Shown here: in pieces, positions 56,087 to 64,000 of the stretch
Layout of the letters: every line of letters starts with the position of its first letter
Numbering within the stretch: position 1 is the stretch's first letter
Source of the DNA: Flavobacteriaceae bacterium
Lineage (GTDB): Bacteria; Bacteroidota; Bacteroidia; Flavobacteriales; Flavobacteriaceae
Assembly (NCBI GenBank): GCA_013373635.1
Contig: JABXHN010000016.1
Location: 1 to 64,000 of the forward strand
DNA: 64,000 nt
Reading direction: 5' to 3'
Translations under genes and position numbers: made by a program
The notes under the pieces: model-generated
Told to the model about the DNA's origin: nothing
The model's database searches: none
Seen by the model: the letters and a program-made list of their open reading frames with translations, nothing else

Positions 56087-56182
56087 AAAACGAGATTTTA
56101 ACACTCAAATTATAGCTTTATTTAGAAACAAAAAAAAATCCTTTTTTTCGCTAGCATCGCACTAATCCTATCGAAAAAAATG

Positions 56183-56190
56183 TATTTTTG
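56183..56190 (+). promoter_or_regulatory. Possible -7 box before the long subunit III gene
   Basis: TATTTTTG matches TAnnTTTG, 32 bases before the ATG at 56223. The 136-base gap after the short subunit III gene leaves room for an internal promoter. No upstream TTG at the usual distance. Confidence 0.4.
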
Positions 56191-56222
56191 TGAAAATTTT
56201 AATGAAAATTTAACTCTACAAT

Positions 56223-57197
56223 ATGGACACTACAGTGACAAATGCAACTACTGGAAAAGTTTGGGGAGGTGGAAACCAACCTATGGGAGCTAGCTATGGA
56301 AAATTGATGATGTGGTTTTTCATCTTATCAGATGCATTGACCTTTTCTGGATTTCTAGTTTCTTACGGTTTTTCTAGATTCAAATTCTTAGACATATGGC
56401 CAATTGCCGACGAAGTATTTACTCACGTTCCTTTCTTCCACGGTAACTATCCAATGTACTATGTTGCTTTTATGACTTTTATACTGATTATGTCTTCAGT
56501 AACTATGGTATTAGCTGTGGATGCTGGTCATCATATGAAACAATCAAAAGTTGCGATCTATATGTTCCTTACCATTATTGGAGGTGGAATCTTTGTTGGA
56601 TCACAAGCTTGGGAATGGGGAACCTTTATCAAAGGTTCGTATGGAGCTGTTGAAACTAGAGGAGGACGTATTTTGCAATTTGTAGATGCTGAGACTGGAC
56701 ATCAAGTAGCTTTAGCGGATTTTGCTACCACTATCGAAACCGATAGAGTACAGCATGAGGCTAAAAATGGAATTTGGTTTGAAAGTGAATCAGCAGGAAC
56801 TACTTACAGATTAGAAGAGGTTGTAGCGGGTGTTCAATCACATGAAAATATTTTAGTAAGAACAGAAACGATCAATGCAGAAGGTAAAAAAACAGTTTTA
56901 GACCGATCGGAATCTCTTGAGATTCTAAATCAAGCTGTTGGAGTGGTAGAAGGAGCTAACCTAATTCACAATGAATACGGTCACCGTTTATTTGCAGATT
57001 TTTTCTTCTTCATAACAGGTTTTCACGGATTCCACGTATTTTCTGGTGTAATGATCAATTTAATTATCTTCTTCAACGTGCTTTTAGGTACTTACGAAAA
57101 GAGAGGTCATTATGAAATGGTTGAAAAAGTAGGACTGTACTGGCACTTTGTAGATTTAGTATGGGTATTTGTATTCACATTCTTCTACTTAGTTTAA
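56223..57197 (+). CDS. coxC: Cytochrome c oxidase subunit III with soluble insertion
   Basis: Subunit III stabilises the oxidase and its proton uptake. The 324-residue protein has the family helices (WFFILSDALTFSGFLVSYG; HRLFADFFFFITGFHGFHVF; GLYWHFVDLVWVFVF). Between the helix ending near 136 and the one starting near 252 there is an insertion of about 113 polar residues (138-250) predicted to be a soluble, mixed alpha/beta region rich in Glu and Thr. Standard subunit III has no such part. Subunit IV follows after 22 bases. Confidence 0.93.
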   Translation: MDTTVTNATTGKVWGGGNQPMGASYGKLMMWFFILSDALTFSGFLVSYGFSRFKFLDIWPIADEVFTHVPFFHGNYPMYYVAFMTFILIMSSVTMVLAVDAGHHMKQSKVAIYMFLTIIGGGIFVGSQAWEWGTFIKGSYGAVETRGGRILQFVDAETGHQVALADFATTIETDRVQHEAKNGIWFESESAGTTYRLEEVVAGVQSHENILVRTETINAEGKKTVLDRSESLEILNQAVGVVEGANLIHNEYGHRLFADFFFFITGFHGFHVFSGVMINLIIFFNVLLGTYEKRGHYEMVEKVGLYWHFVDLVWVFVFTFFYLV

Positions 57198-57219
57198 TTA
57201 AAAGATAAAGCGATTTAAG

Positions 57220-57603
57220 ATGGCACAAGAACACAATTTAGCGATATTTAGAGGAACTGTTAAGTTCAAAAACAATGTTCAAAAGATATGGGGAGTTTTG
57301 ATCTTCTTATCGATTGTTACAACTATAGAAGTAATCCTAGGGATTTTTAAACCTGACTTTTTAGTACATACCAACTTCTTGCACATGAAGTTGCTAAACT
57401 GGATCTTTATCATCCTTACTCTTGTAAAGGCCTATTATATTACTTGGGACTTCATGCATATGAGAGATGAGAAGGGGAGTCTTAAGAAAGCTGTTGTTTG
57501 GACTTCTGTTTTCTTGATTCTATATTTAACAGCATTAATCCTTATCGAAGGTAATTACATCTATGATGTGTATCAAGATGGTTTTATCAAATGGGATTTT
57601 TAA
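57220..57603 (+). CDS. coxD: Cytochrome c oxidase subunit IV
   Basis: This 127-residue protein with three helices is of the prokaryotic subunit IV (caa3-type COX IV) family: IWGVLIFLSIVTTIEVILG, LNWIFIILTLVKAYYITWDF with MHMRDEKGSLKK, and a third helix. It is an accessory subunit of the aa3 oxidase. A strong terminator follows 22 bases after its stop. Confidence 0.92.
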   Translation: MAQEHNLAIFRGTVKFKNNVQKIWGVLIFLSIVTTIEVILGIFKPDFLVHTNFLHMKLLNWIFIILTLVKAYYITWDFMHMRDEKGSLKKAVVWTSVFLILYLTALILIEGNYIYDVYQDGFIKWDF

Positions 57604-57625
57604 TAAAAAAAAGTTAATACTTATT

Positions 57626-57656
57626 GAAGGCGATTTTTTAATCGCCTTCTTTTTTA
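57626..57656 (+). terminator. Terminator after coxD
   Basis: A perfect nine-base stem GAAGGCGAT/ATCGCCTTC (57626-57634, 57641-57649) with a six-base loop is followed by a T run. The downstream -7 box (57655-57662) overlaps its end. Confidence 0.92.
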
Positions 57657-57662
57657 TCTTTG
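57655..57662 (+). promoter_or_regulatory. -7 box directly before the SCO-like gene
   Basis: TATCTTTG matches TAnnTTTG and ends four bases before the ATG at 57667, so the mRNA would start at or near the start codon. Confidence 0.5.
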
Positions 57663-57666
57663 CTTG

Positions 57667-58293
57667 ATGAAAAAAACGAGCATCCTTATTATCCTCTTTG
57701 TATTTCCGCTAGTTGCTTATTTGTTTTTTGCTTCTGGAATCAACAATTTTGGGGTTCTGCCAACTCTCGATGATCATGTAAATGAGTTACCCTCAAATGA
57801 TGAAGGGATTCAATTGAAAGACCACATTAGTGTTCTCGGCTTCTTAGGTTCTGATCTCCAATACAAAAAGGCTAATGCCTTTAATCTCAATCAAAAAATT
57901 TACAAACGATTTTACGAGTTTAAGGATTTTCAATTCGTAGTCTTAGTTACTGAATCGGCTCGTGAAGCAGTTGATCAAATCGTCTCAGAATTAGAAACTC
58001 TTGGAGATACTTCTAATTGGAAGTTTGTCTTTTTAGAAGCTTCTCAAATTGAAGCTATTTATAATTCTCTAGAAACCTATGAAACACTTGATTCGAACTC
58101 TGCTACAAATCACGTTTTTATCATCGATAAAGAGTTGAGACAACGAGGACGTCAAAAGGACGATGATAAGCATCCCTATCCTTCCTATGATGCTACTTCT
58201 GTAGCAACACTTACCAACATAATGATCGATGATGTTAAAATATTACTAGCAGAATATCGCTTAGCTTTAAAACGCAATAACGCAAATCGATAA
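57667..58293 (+). CDS. Cysteine-free SCO/thioredoxin-fold membrane-anchored protein
   Basis: This 208-residue protein has one N-terminal helix (about 5-24) and a periplasmic domain. The strand HISVLGFLGSD, the helix KIYKRFYEF, the strand FQFVVLVTES, and VFIIDKELRQRGRQ with a C-terminal helix follow the thioredoxin/SCO pattern; the last part parallels LVDKEGYIRSRRDQ of the true SCO encoded next door. It contains no cysteine, so it cannot bind copper or do redox chemistry in the SCO manner. It is coupled to the SCO gene (one-base overlap) and lies behind the terminator of coxD. I start at the ATG, not the TTG one codon upstream. Role in oxidase assembly is inferred from context. Confidence 0.8.
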   Translation: MKKTSILIILFVFPLVAYLFFASGINNFGVLPTLDDHVNELPSNDEGIQLKDHISVLGFLGSDLQYKKANAFNLNQKIYKRFYEFKDFQFVVLVTESAREAVDQIVSELETLGDTSNWKFVFLEASQIEAIYNSLETYETLDSNSATNHVFIIDKELRQRGRQKDDDKHPYPSYDATSVATLTNIMIDDVKILLAEYRLALKRNNANR

Positions 58294-59012
58294 TGAAGAA
58301 AAACTTATTAAAATACTTAGGTCTCATTGCTGTTGTCGTTTTATTTGCAGTCATTTTTATTCCTGAAATTGTCAAGAGACTAAATTCTGGAACTCATATT
58401 CAGAAAGAAGATTTGCAAAAACGTGTTCCCTTAGCTTATATCCATATCAATGAGCAGAAGAAGCGTATTCCTGAATTTGCTTTTTACAATCAAGATTCGC
58501 TACTCATCAGTGAACAAGACTTTATAGGGAAAGTTTACGTAGTGGAGTTTTTCTTTGCTTCTTGTCCAACAATTTGTCCGATCATGAATAAAAACCTCGT
58601 TGAGGTTCAAAATGAATTTTTAGATGAAGACAATTTTGGAATCGCATCTTTTACCATCGACCCAGAGCATGATACTCCTGAGGTTCTCAGGGCTTATGCA
58701 GATCGCTACGGAATCGTGGATATGGATTGGCATCTTTTAAATGGTTCCGTTGATCAGGTATACGAATTAGCCAATGCTGGATTTAATATTTACGCGCAGC
58801 AGATGCAAAATGTTCCTGGTGGTTTTGAGCACTCTGGACTATTTGCACTAGTTGATAAAGAAGGTTATATCCGATCAAGAAGGGATCAGTTTGGGAATCC
58901 AATTGTATACTACAGGGGAGCAATTGATCTTACAGACGGAATTAATGATTTTGGAGAAACGGAACAGATTACAATTTTAATAGAAGACATCAAAAAATTA
59001 TTAAATGAATAA
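58293..59012 (+). CDS. SCO1/SenC-family copper chaperone for cytochrome oxidase
   Basis: SCO proteins deliver copper to, or reduce, the copper A site of subunit II. The 239-residue protein has an N-terminal helix (about 8-26) and a thioredoxin fold with the copper-binding pair in CPTIC (C91, C95) and the distal histidine H180 in GGFEHSGLFALVD. The family strand ASFTIDPEHDTPEVL is clear. It lies between the cysteine-free relative and the DUF420 gene, overlapping the latter by eight bases. Confidence 0.95.
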   Translation: MKKNLLKYLGLIAVVVLFAVIFIPEIVKRLNSGTHIQKEDLQKRVPLAYIHINEQKKRIPEFAFYNQDSLLISEQDFIGKVYVVEFFFASCPTICPIMNKNLVEVQNEFLDEDNFGIASFTIDPEHDTPEVLRAYADRYGIVDMDWHLLNGSVDQVYELANAGFNIYAQQMQNVPGGFEHSGLFALVDKEGYIRSRRDQFGNPIVYYRGAIDLTDGINDFGETEQITILIEDIKKLLNE

Positions 59013-59526
59013 ATCGATCGATCAAAATAAGGCAAAACTTATCATAACAGTCACTTCAATTGTTATTCCACTTGTTGTAGCACTTTTATTTAGCGTTAAA
59101 CTAGATGTGGAATTGCCAATCTTTTTACCTCCTATTTATGCGACAATCAATGCAGTGACAGCATTGGTGTTAATTCTTGCGGTGAGGTCTGTAATTAAAG
59201 GTAATCGTGATTTGCATCAAAAGCTCATGACTTTTGCGATGATATTGTCGTTGTTGTTTTTAGTGATGTATGTGTTGCATCATATGACCTCTGATTCTGT
59301 GAAATACGAAGGTGACTTTCGCATCCTTTACTTGTTTATTTTAGTTTCACACATCATACTTTCCGTAGCTGTAATTCCACTAGTGCTAACAACTTATCTC
59401 AGAGGTTATTTGGGAGAATTTGATCGCCATAGAAAAATTGCTAAAATTACTTTTCCAATTTGGTTATACGTTGCAATTACTGGAGTTGTCGTATATTTGA
59501 TGATAGCACCCTACTATCCTGTATAA
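59005..59526 (+). CDS. DUF420 membrane protein
   Basis: This 173-residue protein has five helices and belongs to DUF420, a family found with cytochrome oxidase genes (homologue of B. subtilis CtaM, needed for a functional caa3 oxidase). The pattern LHQKLMTFAMILSLLFLVMY and LHHMTSDSVKYEGD with several histidines on helices is characteristic. It overlaps SCO by eight bases and the next gene by one base. Confidence 0.9.
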   Translation: MNKSIDQNKAKLIITVTSIVIPLVVALLFSVKLDVELPIFLPPIYATINAVTALVLILAVRSVIKGNRDLHQKLMTFAMILSLLFLVMYVLHHMTSDSVKYEGDFRILYLFILVSHIILSVAVIPLVLTTYLRGYLGEFDRHRKIAKITFPIWLYVAITGVVVYLMIAPYYPV

Positions 59527-59747
59527 TGAAAAAAGTTGTTCTCTTATTGGTCTTTCTATTAGTTGAATTCTCAGCTTCTGCACAATGTGCTATGTGTAGA
59601 GCTGTATTGCAATCTGGAGATGATCAAGGAATCGCTGAGGGAATTAACGATGGAATCGTTTATTTAATGGCTATTCCTTATATCTTGGTAGGTGGTGTGT
59701 TTTTCCTTGTCTATAAAAAGATGAAGGAGACCAGAATTTCAAAATAA
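59526..59747 (+). CDS. 73-residue exported membrane protein with CAMC motif
   Basis: The frame opens at 59460, but I choose the ATG at 59526 that overlaps the DUF420 stop (TAATG): it gives a clean signal peptide (MKKVVLLLVFLLVEFSASAQ). The mature part begins right at CAMCRAVL, has an acidic stretch (SGDDQGIAEG) and one helix (about 45-65) ending KKMKETRISK. A CxxC at the outer face together with SCO and DUF420 suggests a metal or redox role in oxidase assembly, which is inference. I know no named family. Confidence 0.78.
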   Translation: MKKVVLLLVFLLVEFSASAQCAMCRAVLQSGDDQGIAEGINDGIVYLMAIPYILVGGVFFLVYKKMKETRISK

Positions 59748-59835
59748 CCCTTTTTAACAAAGTTTTAAGAAAGATTGGTGTAACTTTATTAGATTACATT
59801 CGTCTATGTATTATAGACCGACTAATAATTGAATT

Positions 59836-60540
59836 ATGATTCATATCAAAGACCTTCATAAGTCTTATAAAATGGGGAAAAACAGTCTCCATGTACTCAA
59901 GGGAATAAATTTTAATGTTGAAGCTGGAGAACTGGTTGCCATTATGGGATCTTCTGGTTCTGGAAAATCAACGCTATTAAATATTTTAGGGATGCTCGAT
60001 GTTGCTGACGAAGGTTCTTACCAGCTTGATGGGGTTCCAATTGTCAACCTCAACGAAACTAAAGCTGCTCAATACCGCAATAAATTCTTAGGCTTCATTT
60101 TCCAATCCTTTAATTTAATCAATTACAAATCTGCTTTAGAGAACGTAGCATTACCCCTTTATTATCAAGGGGTCGGAAGAAAGGAACGAGCTGAAAAGGC
60201 TTTAATGTACTTAGAGCAGGTTGGTTTAAAAGAATGGGCAACGCACTTGCCTTCTGAGCTTTCAGGAGGGCAAAAGCAACGTGTTGCAATTGCTAGAGCC
60301 ATGGCTGCAGAGCCTAAGGTGCTTTTGGCAGATGAACCAACTGGAGCATTAGATTCTAAAACTTCATATGAGGTTATGGATCTCATTCAAAAAATTAACG
60401 ATCAGGGAAATACGATTCTAGTAGTTACTCACGAACCGGATATTGCTGAAATGTGCAAACGTGTCGTAGTGCTCAAAGACGGAATTATTCTAGAAGATAA
60501 AAAAGTAAATCAAGTAAGGGCAGAATCCTATGTTCAGTAG
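59836..60540 (+). CDS. ABC transporter ATPase, MacB/LolD type
   Basis: This 234-residue ATPase has Walker [10 protein letters not shown] (38-46), the signature [15 protein letters not shown] and Walker [13 protein letters not shown], with the MacB/LolD/FtsE group pattern IFQSFNLI. It powers the two permeases that follow, with the first overlapping its stop by 11 bases. Together with a membrane-fusion protein downstream it forms a MacAB-like tripartite system; substrates of relatives include macrolides, toxins, peptides or lipoproteins, and this one is unknown. A TAACTTTA sequence about 50 bases upstream may be a promoter -7 box. Confidence 0.94.
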   Translation: MIHIKDLHKSYKMGKNSLHVLKGINFNVEAGELVAIMGSSGSGKSTLLNILGMLDVADEGSYQLDGVPIVNLNETKAAQYRNKFLGFIFQSFNLINYKSALENVALPLYYQGVGRKERAEKALMYLEQVGLKEWATHLPSELSGGQKQRVAIARAMAAEPKVLLADEPTGALDSKTSYEVMDLIQKINDQGNTILVVTHEPDIAEMCKRVVVLKDGIILEDKKVNQVRAESYVQ

Positions 60541-61759
60541 AGATACATGGAATGAAATATTTGAAACGATTCGCAAAAACAAGTTGCGAACCTTTCTCTC
60601 TGGATTTACGGTTGCCCTAGGGATACTCATTTTTATTATCCTTTTTGGTTTTGGAAATGGTCTTAAAAATCAATTTGACGAATTCTTTTCTGACGATTCA
60701 ACCAATATTATATTTCTCTATCCAGGTAAAACTTCAAAACCATATAAGGGATATAAGTCAGACCGATTTATCGAGTTTAAAAATGACGATTTAGCTGATA
60801 TTGAAGAAAACTTTTCAGAGTTCTTAGACTATGTAACTCCTCGAATCTCTAGAGGTGGGAATGTTAAGTATAAAAATGAATCCAATAATTACTCTACTAG
60901 AGGTGTAGCTCCCTCTCATATGTTTGCAGAGCGTACCATCATCATGAAGGGACGTTATATCAACGAATCTGACATCCAAGAGCGAGCAAAGGTAGTTGTT
61001 ATTGGACGTCTTGTAGAAAAGGATTTGTTTAAAGGTGCGGATCCTCTTGGAGCTTATGTTGATATTGCTGGATCTGCTTTTAAAGTAGTAGGTGTTTTCC
61101 AAGATGAGGGCGGTGACAATGAAGAGCGTTCCATTTATATGCCCTATACGACAAGACAACTCATCGAACGCAATAACGATCGCGTCGATATGATGGTTGT
61201 AGCTTTTAAGCCTGAAATTGGATATGCTGGAGCAATGGCTTTTCAAAAGAGTTTAGTAGATTTTTTAAAGGATAAAAAGAACATTCACCCAAGGGATACC
61301 AATGGTATGTTTGTTCGAAATGTCGCTGATCAATACAAGCAAAACCAGCAGTTTGCAACCATGCTTCAAATCATTATTGCTTTTATCAGTATAGGAACGC
61401 TTATTGCAGGAATTATCGGTATTAGTAATATCATGGTTTTTGTAGTTAAAGAGCGAACCAAGGAATTGGGAATTCGAAAAGCACTTGGGGCTACTCCAAA
61501 ACAAGTAATCAGTACCATCTTATTCGAATCGATTTTTATTACGACGATTTCTGGATTTGTGGGATTGATTTTAGGAATAGCGGTGCTTAATTTTACTGGA
61601 GAAGCACTTGAAGAATACTTCATTAAAAACCCCTATGTAGATTTAGGAGTGTCAATTTCAGCAACTATTGTGTTAATTATATTTGGTGGAATTGCCGGAT
61701 ATGTTCCAGCCAAAAGAGCTGCTAATATTAAACCTATCGTAGCCTTAAGAGATGAATAA
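60530..61759 (+). CDS. ABC transporter permease, MacB/FtsX type (first)
   Basis: This 409-residue permease has one N-terminal helix (about 20-45: RKNKLRTFLSGFTVALG), a large periplasmic MacB core domain (about 50-275), and three C-terminal helices (about 285-400) with the FtsX mark KERTKELGIRKALGATPKQV. It overlaps the ATPase gene by 11 bases and the next permease by eight, so expression is tightly coupled. Confidence 0.93.
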   Translation: MFSRDTWNEIFETIRKNKLRTFLSGFTVALGILIFIILFGFGNGLKNQFDEFFSDDSTNIIFLYPGKTSKPYKGYKSDRFIEFKNDDLADIEENFSEFLDYVTPRISRGGNVKYKNESNNYSTRGVAPSHMFAERTIIMKGRYINESDIQERAKVVVIGRLVEKDLFKGADPLGAYVDIAGSAFKVVGVFQDEGGDNEERSIYMPYTTRQLIERNNDRVDMMVVAFKPEIGYAGAMAFQKSLVDFLKDKKNIHPRDTNGMFVRNVADQYKQNQQFATMLQIIIAFISIGTLIAGIIGISNIMVFVVKERTKELGIRKALGATPKQVISTILFESIFITTISGFVGLILGIAVLNFTGEALEEYFIKNPYVDLGVSISATIVLIIFGGIAGYVPAKRAANIKPIVALRDE

Positions 61760-63023
61760 TTTAAAATTAATATTTGACAGTAATACTTGGCAGGAGATCT
61801 TTGGCTCTATTCAAAAAAATAGAACAAGGACCATCATCACCATTATTGGAGTCCTTTGGGGTATTTTTGTGTACATAGCGATGTCTGGAGCTGCTAAAGG
61901 TTTGGACAATGGTTTTAAAATTACCTTTCAATCACTATCGATCAACTCGATGATTGTTTGGGCTCAATCGACTTCTATTCCCTATGAAGGATATAAAACC
62001 GGTAGACGTCTTAGTTTAGATTTAGCAGATGTGGAAGCATTAAAAAAGGCTATTCCAGAAATTAAAGACATCGCTCCTAGAAATGCTCAAGGTAATTTTG
62101 GTACTTCTTCCTCAAGAGTTGTCCATGGTCCAAAGAACGGTCAGTATACCATTTATGCAGACTATCCTGATTTTGCTAATATTATGGCAATGGAAATCTA
62201 TGATGGTGGTCGATTCATCAATCATGAGGATATTGAGCAAAGCAGAAAAGTATGTGTGCTTGGAGAGCGATCAAAAGCTGAATTATTTGATGAAGATGAA
62301 GATCCGATTGGAGCCTATGTTAAAATTGACGATGTGTATTTTCAGGTGATAGGTGTCAATAAATACAACAATTCAATAAACTTTAATAACGATAGTGATA
62401 TCTATATTCCATTTAGCACCTTTAAAAAACTCTATAATACAGGTGAAAAAGTAGGGTATTTTATCGTAGCAGCTTATGATGATGCTGATGTAGTGCAAGT
62501 AGAAAAAGATGTTAAAGCTACGTTGAAACGAAGACACCGAGTGTCTCCTGATGATGAACGTGCTTTTGGAGGTTTTAATCTTGGAGAAATTTTTAATCGT
62601 TTTATGGGATTTGCAGAAGGGATGACCTTTTTGTCATTGATTGTTGGAATTGCAACTATTTTGGCGGGAGTGATCGGAATTGGAAATATCTTATTGATTT
62701 CAGTTAAAGAACGAACCAAGGAAATAGGTGTTCGCAGAGCCTTAGGAGCGACTCCAGGTGAGGTGAAGACCTTGATTATACTAGAATCAATATTTTTAAC
62801 AGTTGTAGCTGGAATCTTTGGAATTGTACTTGGAGCAATGGTCCTCAATGCTGTAGGTGCCATGACTGAAGGTGGAGATTTCCCCTATGCCAACCCTACA
62901 GTCCCCATACCCTATGTATTAGGAGCTATGGCAATAATGATATTACTGGGAACTTTAATTGGAATGATACCCGCTCAAAGAGCAGTTAGTATCAAACCTA
63001 TTGATGCCTTAAGAGAAGAATAA
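61752..63023 (+). CDS. ABC transporter permease, MacB/FtsX type (second)
   Basis: This 423-residue permease has the same layout as its upstream neighbour (helix near 20-45, MacB core domain, three C-terminal helices with VKERTKEIGVRRALGATPGE), but the periplasmic domain has diverged strongly. Two different permeases with one ATPase suggest a heterodimeric transporter. A 43-base gap leads to the membrane-fusion protein gene. Confidence 0.93.
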   Translation: MNNLKLIFDSNTWQEIFGSIQKNRTRTIITIIGVLWGIFVYIAMSGAAKGLDNGFKITFQSLSINSMIVWAQSTSIPYEGYKTGRRLSLDLADVEALKKAIPEIKDIAPRNAQGNFGTSSSRVVHGPKNGQYTIYADYPDFANIMAMEIYDGGRFINHEDIEQSRKVCVLGERSKAELFDEDEDPIGAYVKIDDVYFQVIGVNKYNNSINFNNDSDIYIPFSTFKKLYNTGEKVGYFIVAAYDDADVVQVEKDVKATLKRRHRVSPDDERAFGGFNLGEIFNRFMGFAEGMTFLSLIVGIATILAGVIGIGNILLISVKERTKEIGVRRALGATPGEVKTLIILESIFLTVVAGIFGIVLGAMVLNAVGAMTEGGDFPYANPTVPIPYVLGAMAIMILLGTLIGMIPAQRAVSIKPIDALREE

Positions 63024-63066
63024 AAATAAACAAGAACAAAAGTACCTTTATAAATAATAAATAAAA

Positions 63067-64000
63067 ATGAAAAAAGTTTTAAAATACGCAGGGATTACGA
63101 TTGGATCAATTGCCATCTTATGGGCAGCTGCCTTTTTTATCAAATCCAATTCAAAATCAGCCATTGTTTATGAAACGACACAGGCTTTTATTTCTGATGT
63201 TGAAAGAAAAACAGTAGCTACTGGAAAAGTTATTCCTGAGGACGAAGTAGAAATCAAACCTCAAATCTCTGGAATTATCGATGAAATATTTCTTGATGAA
63301 GGGGTTCAAGTTAAAGCAGGAGATCTGATTGCTAGAGTTAAGGTTGTTCCAAATGAACAAACCTTAAACCAAGCATTGATGCGTGTAAAATCTAGTGAGG
63401 TTAACTTAGCTAATGCTGAAATCGAATTTGATCGCAACAAAAAACTATACGAAAAAAAGGTAATTTCTACTCAGGAATACCTTTCACAAAAGCTCAGCTA
63501 TGATCAAGCAGTCTTAACCTTAGAGGATGCTAAATCAAATTATGAAATCATCAAATTAGGTTCTACTGGAGGTTCTTCAACAGCTAATACCAATATTAGA
63601 GCGACTATTGCAGGAACCATTCTTGAAATTCCAGTAAAAGAGGGAGATCAGGTAATTCTTTCCAATACTTTTAATGCAGGTACTACTATTGCAACAATTG
63701 CAGATATGAACCATATGATATTTGAAGGTAAAGTCGATGAAGGTGAAGTTGGTAAACTCAAAGAGGGAATGCCTCTTGATATCAGTCTAGGAGCCTTAGA
63801 AGATGTCAACTTAAAAGCAACATTGCGTTTTATTGCTCCAAAAGGAGTTGAAGAACAAGGTGCTGTAAAGTTTAAAATTGAAGGTGATGTAGAAATAGAT
63901 GGCGATAATTTTATCAGAGCTGGTTATTCTGCTAACGCATCATTGGTTTTAGAACGTAAGGAAGGAATTTTAGTAATTCCAGAAGCGGTATTGCAATTTG
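63067..64000 (+). CDS. Membrane-fusion (HlyD/MacA-type) periplasmic adaptor, cut by window end
   Basis: The ATG at 63067 opens a frame that stays open to the window edge (311 codons visible). It has an N-terminal helix (about 7-24), a lipoyl-like half (VIPEDEVEIKPQISGIIDEI, EGVQVKAGDLIARV), a coiled-coil hairpin (about 95-165: NQALMRVKSSEVNLANAE ... LSYDQAVLTLEDAKSNYE), the second lipoyl half (ATIAGTILEIPVKEGDQV), and a beta-barrel part. It is the MacA-like adaptor that would link the ABC permeases to an outer-membrane channel, not seen here. Confidence 0.93.
   Translation, partial: MKKVLKYAGITIGSIAILWAAAFFIKSNSKSAIVYETTQAFISDVERKTVATGKVIPEDEVEIKPQISGIIDEIFLDEGVQVKAGDLIARVKVVPNEQTLNQALMRVKSSEVNLANAEIEFDRNKKLYEKKVISTQEYLSQKLSYDQAVLTLEDAKSNYEIIKLGSTGGSSTANTNIRATIAGTILEIPVKEGDQVILSNTFNAGTTIATIADMNHMIFEGKVDEGEVGKLKEGMPLDISLGALEDVNLKATLRFIAPKGVEEQGAVKFKIEGDVEIDGDNFIRAGYSANASLVLERKEGILVIPEAVLQF

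Noticed and set aside
59460-59525. Longer N-terminus of the CAMC mini-protein
   Set aside because: It would overlap the DUF420 gene by 67 bases and hide a clean signal peptide that starts at the ATG at 59526.
60824-61246. 140-codon minus-strand frame inside the first MacB permease
   Set aside because: Fully antisense to a well-supported permease gene and without recognisable domains.
1-64000. CRISPR arrays, insertion sequences, prophage or integron elements
   Set aside because: No regularly spaced repeats, transposase or integrase genes were seen; gaps between genes are all under about 200 bases.

Overview
This window looks like core chromosome of a Flavobacteriaceae bacterium (phylum Bacteroidota). 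The DNA is AT-rich, and several genes are preceded by the Bacteroidota-type promoter (TTG or TTTG, about 19 bases, then TAnnTTTG). The gene content also fits: a complete alternative complex III operon (actABCDEF) followed by coxB-coxA, the giant type IX secretion translocon gene sprA directly after maeB-ruvA, ExbB with two ExbD proteins, glycosylasparaginase of the Elizabethkingia type, and rpoN behind asnS. Nearly every base is explained by housekeeping genes. I saw no insertion sequence, prophage, CRISPR array or biosynthetic cluster.

Layout. 1-2.5 kb: the end of tRNA-Ser and an exbB / small membrane protein / exbD / exbD operon. 2.5-12.1 kb (minus strand): rplM-rpsI-rpsB-tsf, then pyrH-frr-RND transporter-asnS-rpoN. 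12.2-17 kb (minus): polA, a Tat-exported glycosylasparaginase, a 59-residue GldL-like membrane protein and a lipoprotein. 17-23 kb: cutC, a metallophosphoesterase, a thioredoxin-fold protein without its cysteines, a very large DUF2723 membrane protein on the opposite strand, tRNA-Gln and a decayed HicB-like gene. 23.3-28.3 kb: rimP-nusA-infB and a SPOR protein. 28.5-39.9 kb: alternative complex III and the aa3 oxidase subunits II and I. 39.9-53.7 kb: a GIN-domain protein, ruvB-queG, maeB-ruvA-sprA, gcvH and a VanZ-like gene. 53.8-59.8 kb: tonB, then heme O synthase, two subunit-III proteins, subunit IV, two SCO-like proteins, a DUF420 protein and a small CxxC protein, which together complete and assemble the oxidase. 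59.8-64 kb: an ABC transporter of MacB type with two different permeases and a membrane-fusion protein cut by the window edge.

How the parts work together. The two respiratory blocks (28.5-39.9 and 54.6-59.8 kb) form one chain: menaquinol is oxidised by alternative complex III and electrons pass through its cytochrome c domains to the aa3 oxidase, with CtaB supplying heme O and SCO supplying copper. The resulting proton gradient is the energy source for the ExbB/ExbD motor at the left edge and the TonB at 53.8 kb, which drive outer-membrane import. SprA forms the type IX secretion pore.

No clearly new multi-gene system is evident. The observations most worth following are: a PolA whose proofreading site has lost most of its catalytic acids; a conserved-looking four-helix protein inside the exb operon; a cysteine-free SCO-like protein next to the true SCO plus a CAMC mini-protein; thioredoxin-fold SEPS in place of CGPC; structured leaders before rpsB and rimP; and several promoters placed so close to the start codon that the mRNA should be leaderless.
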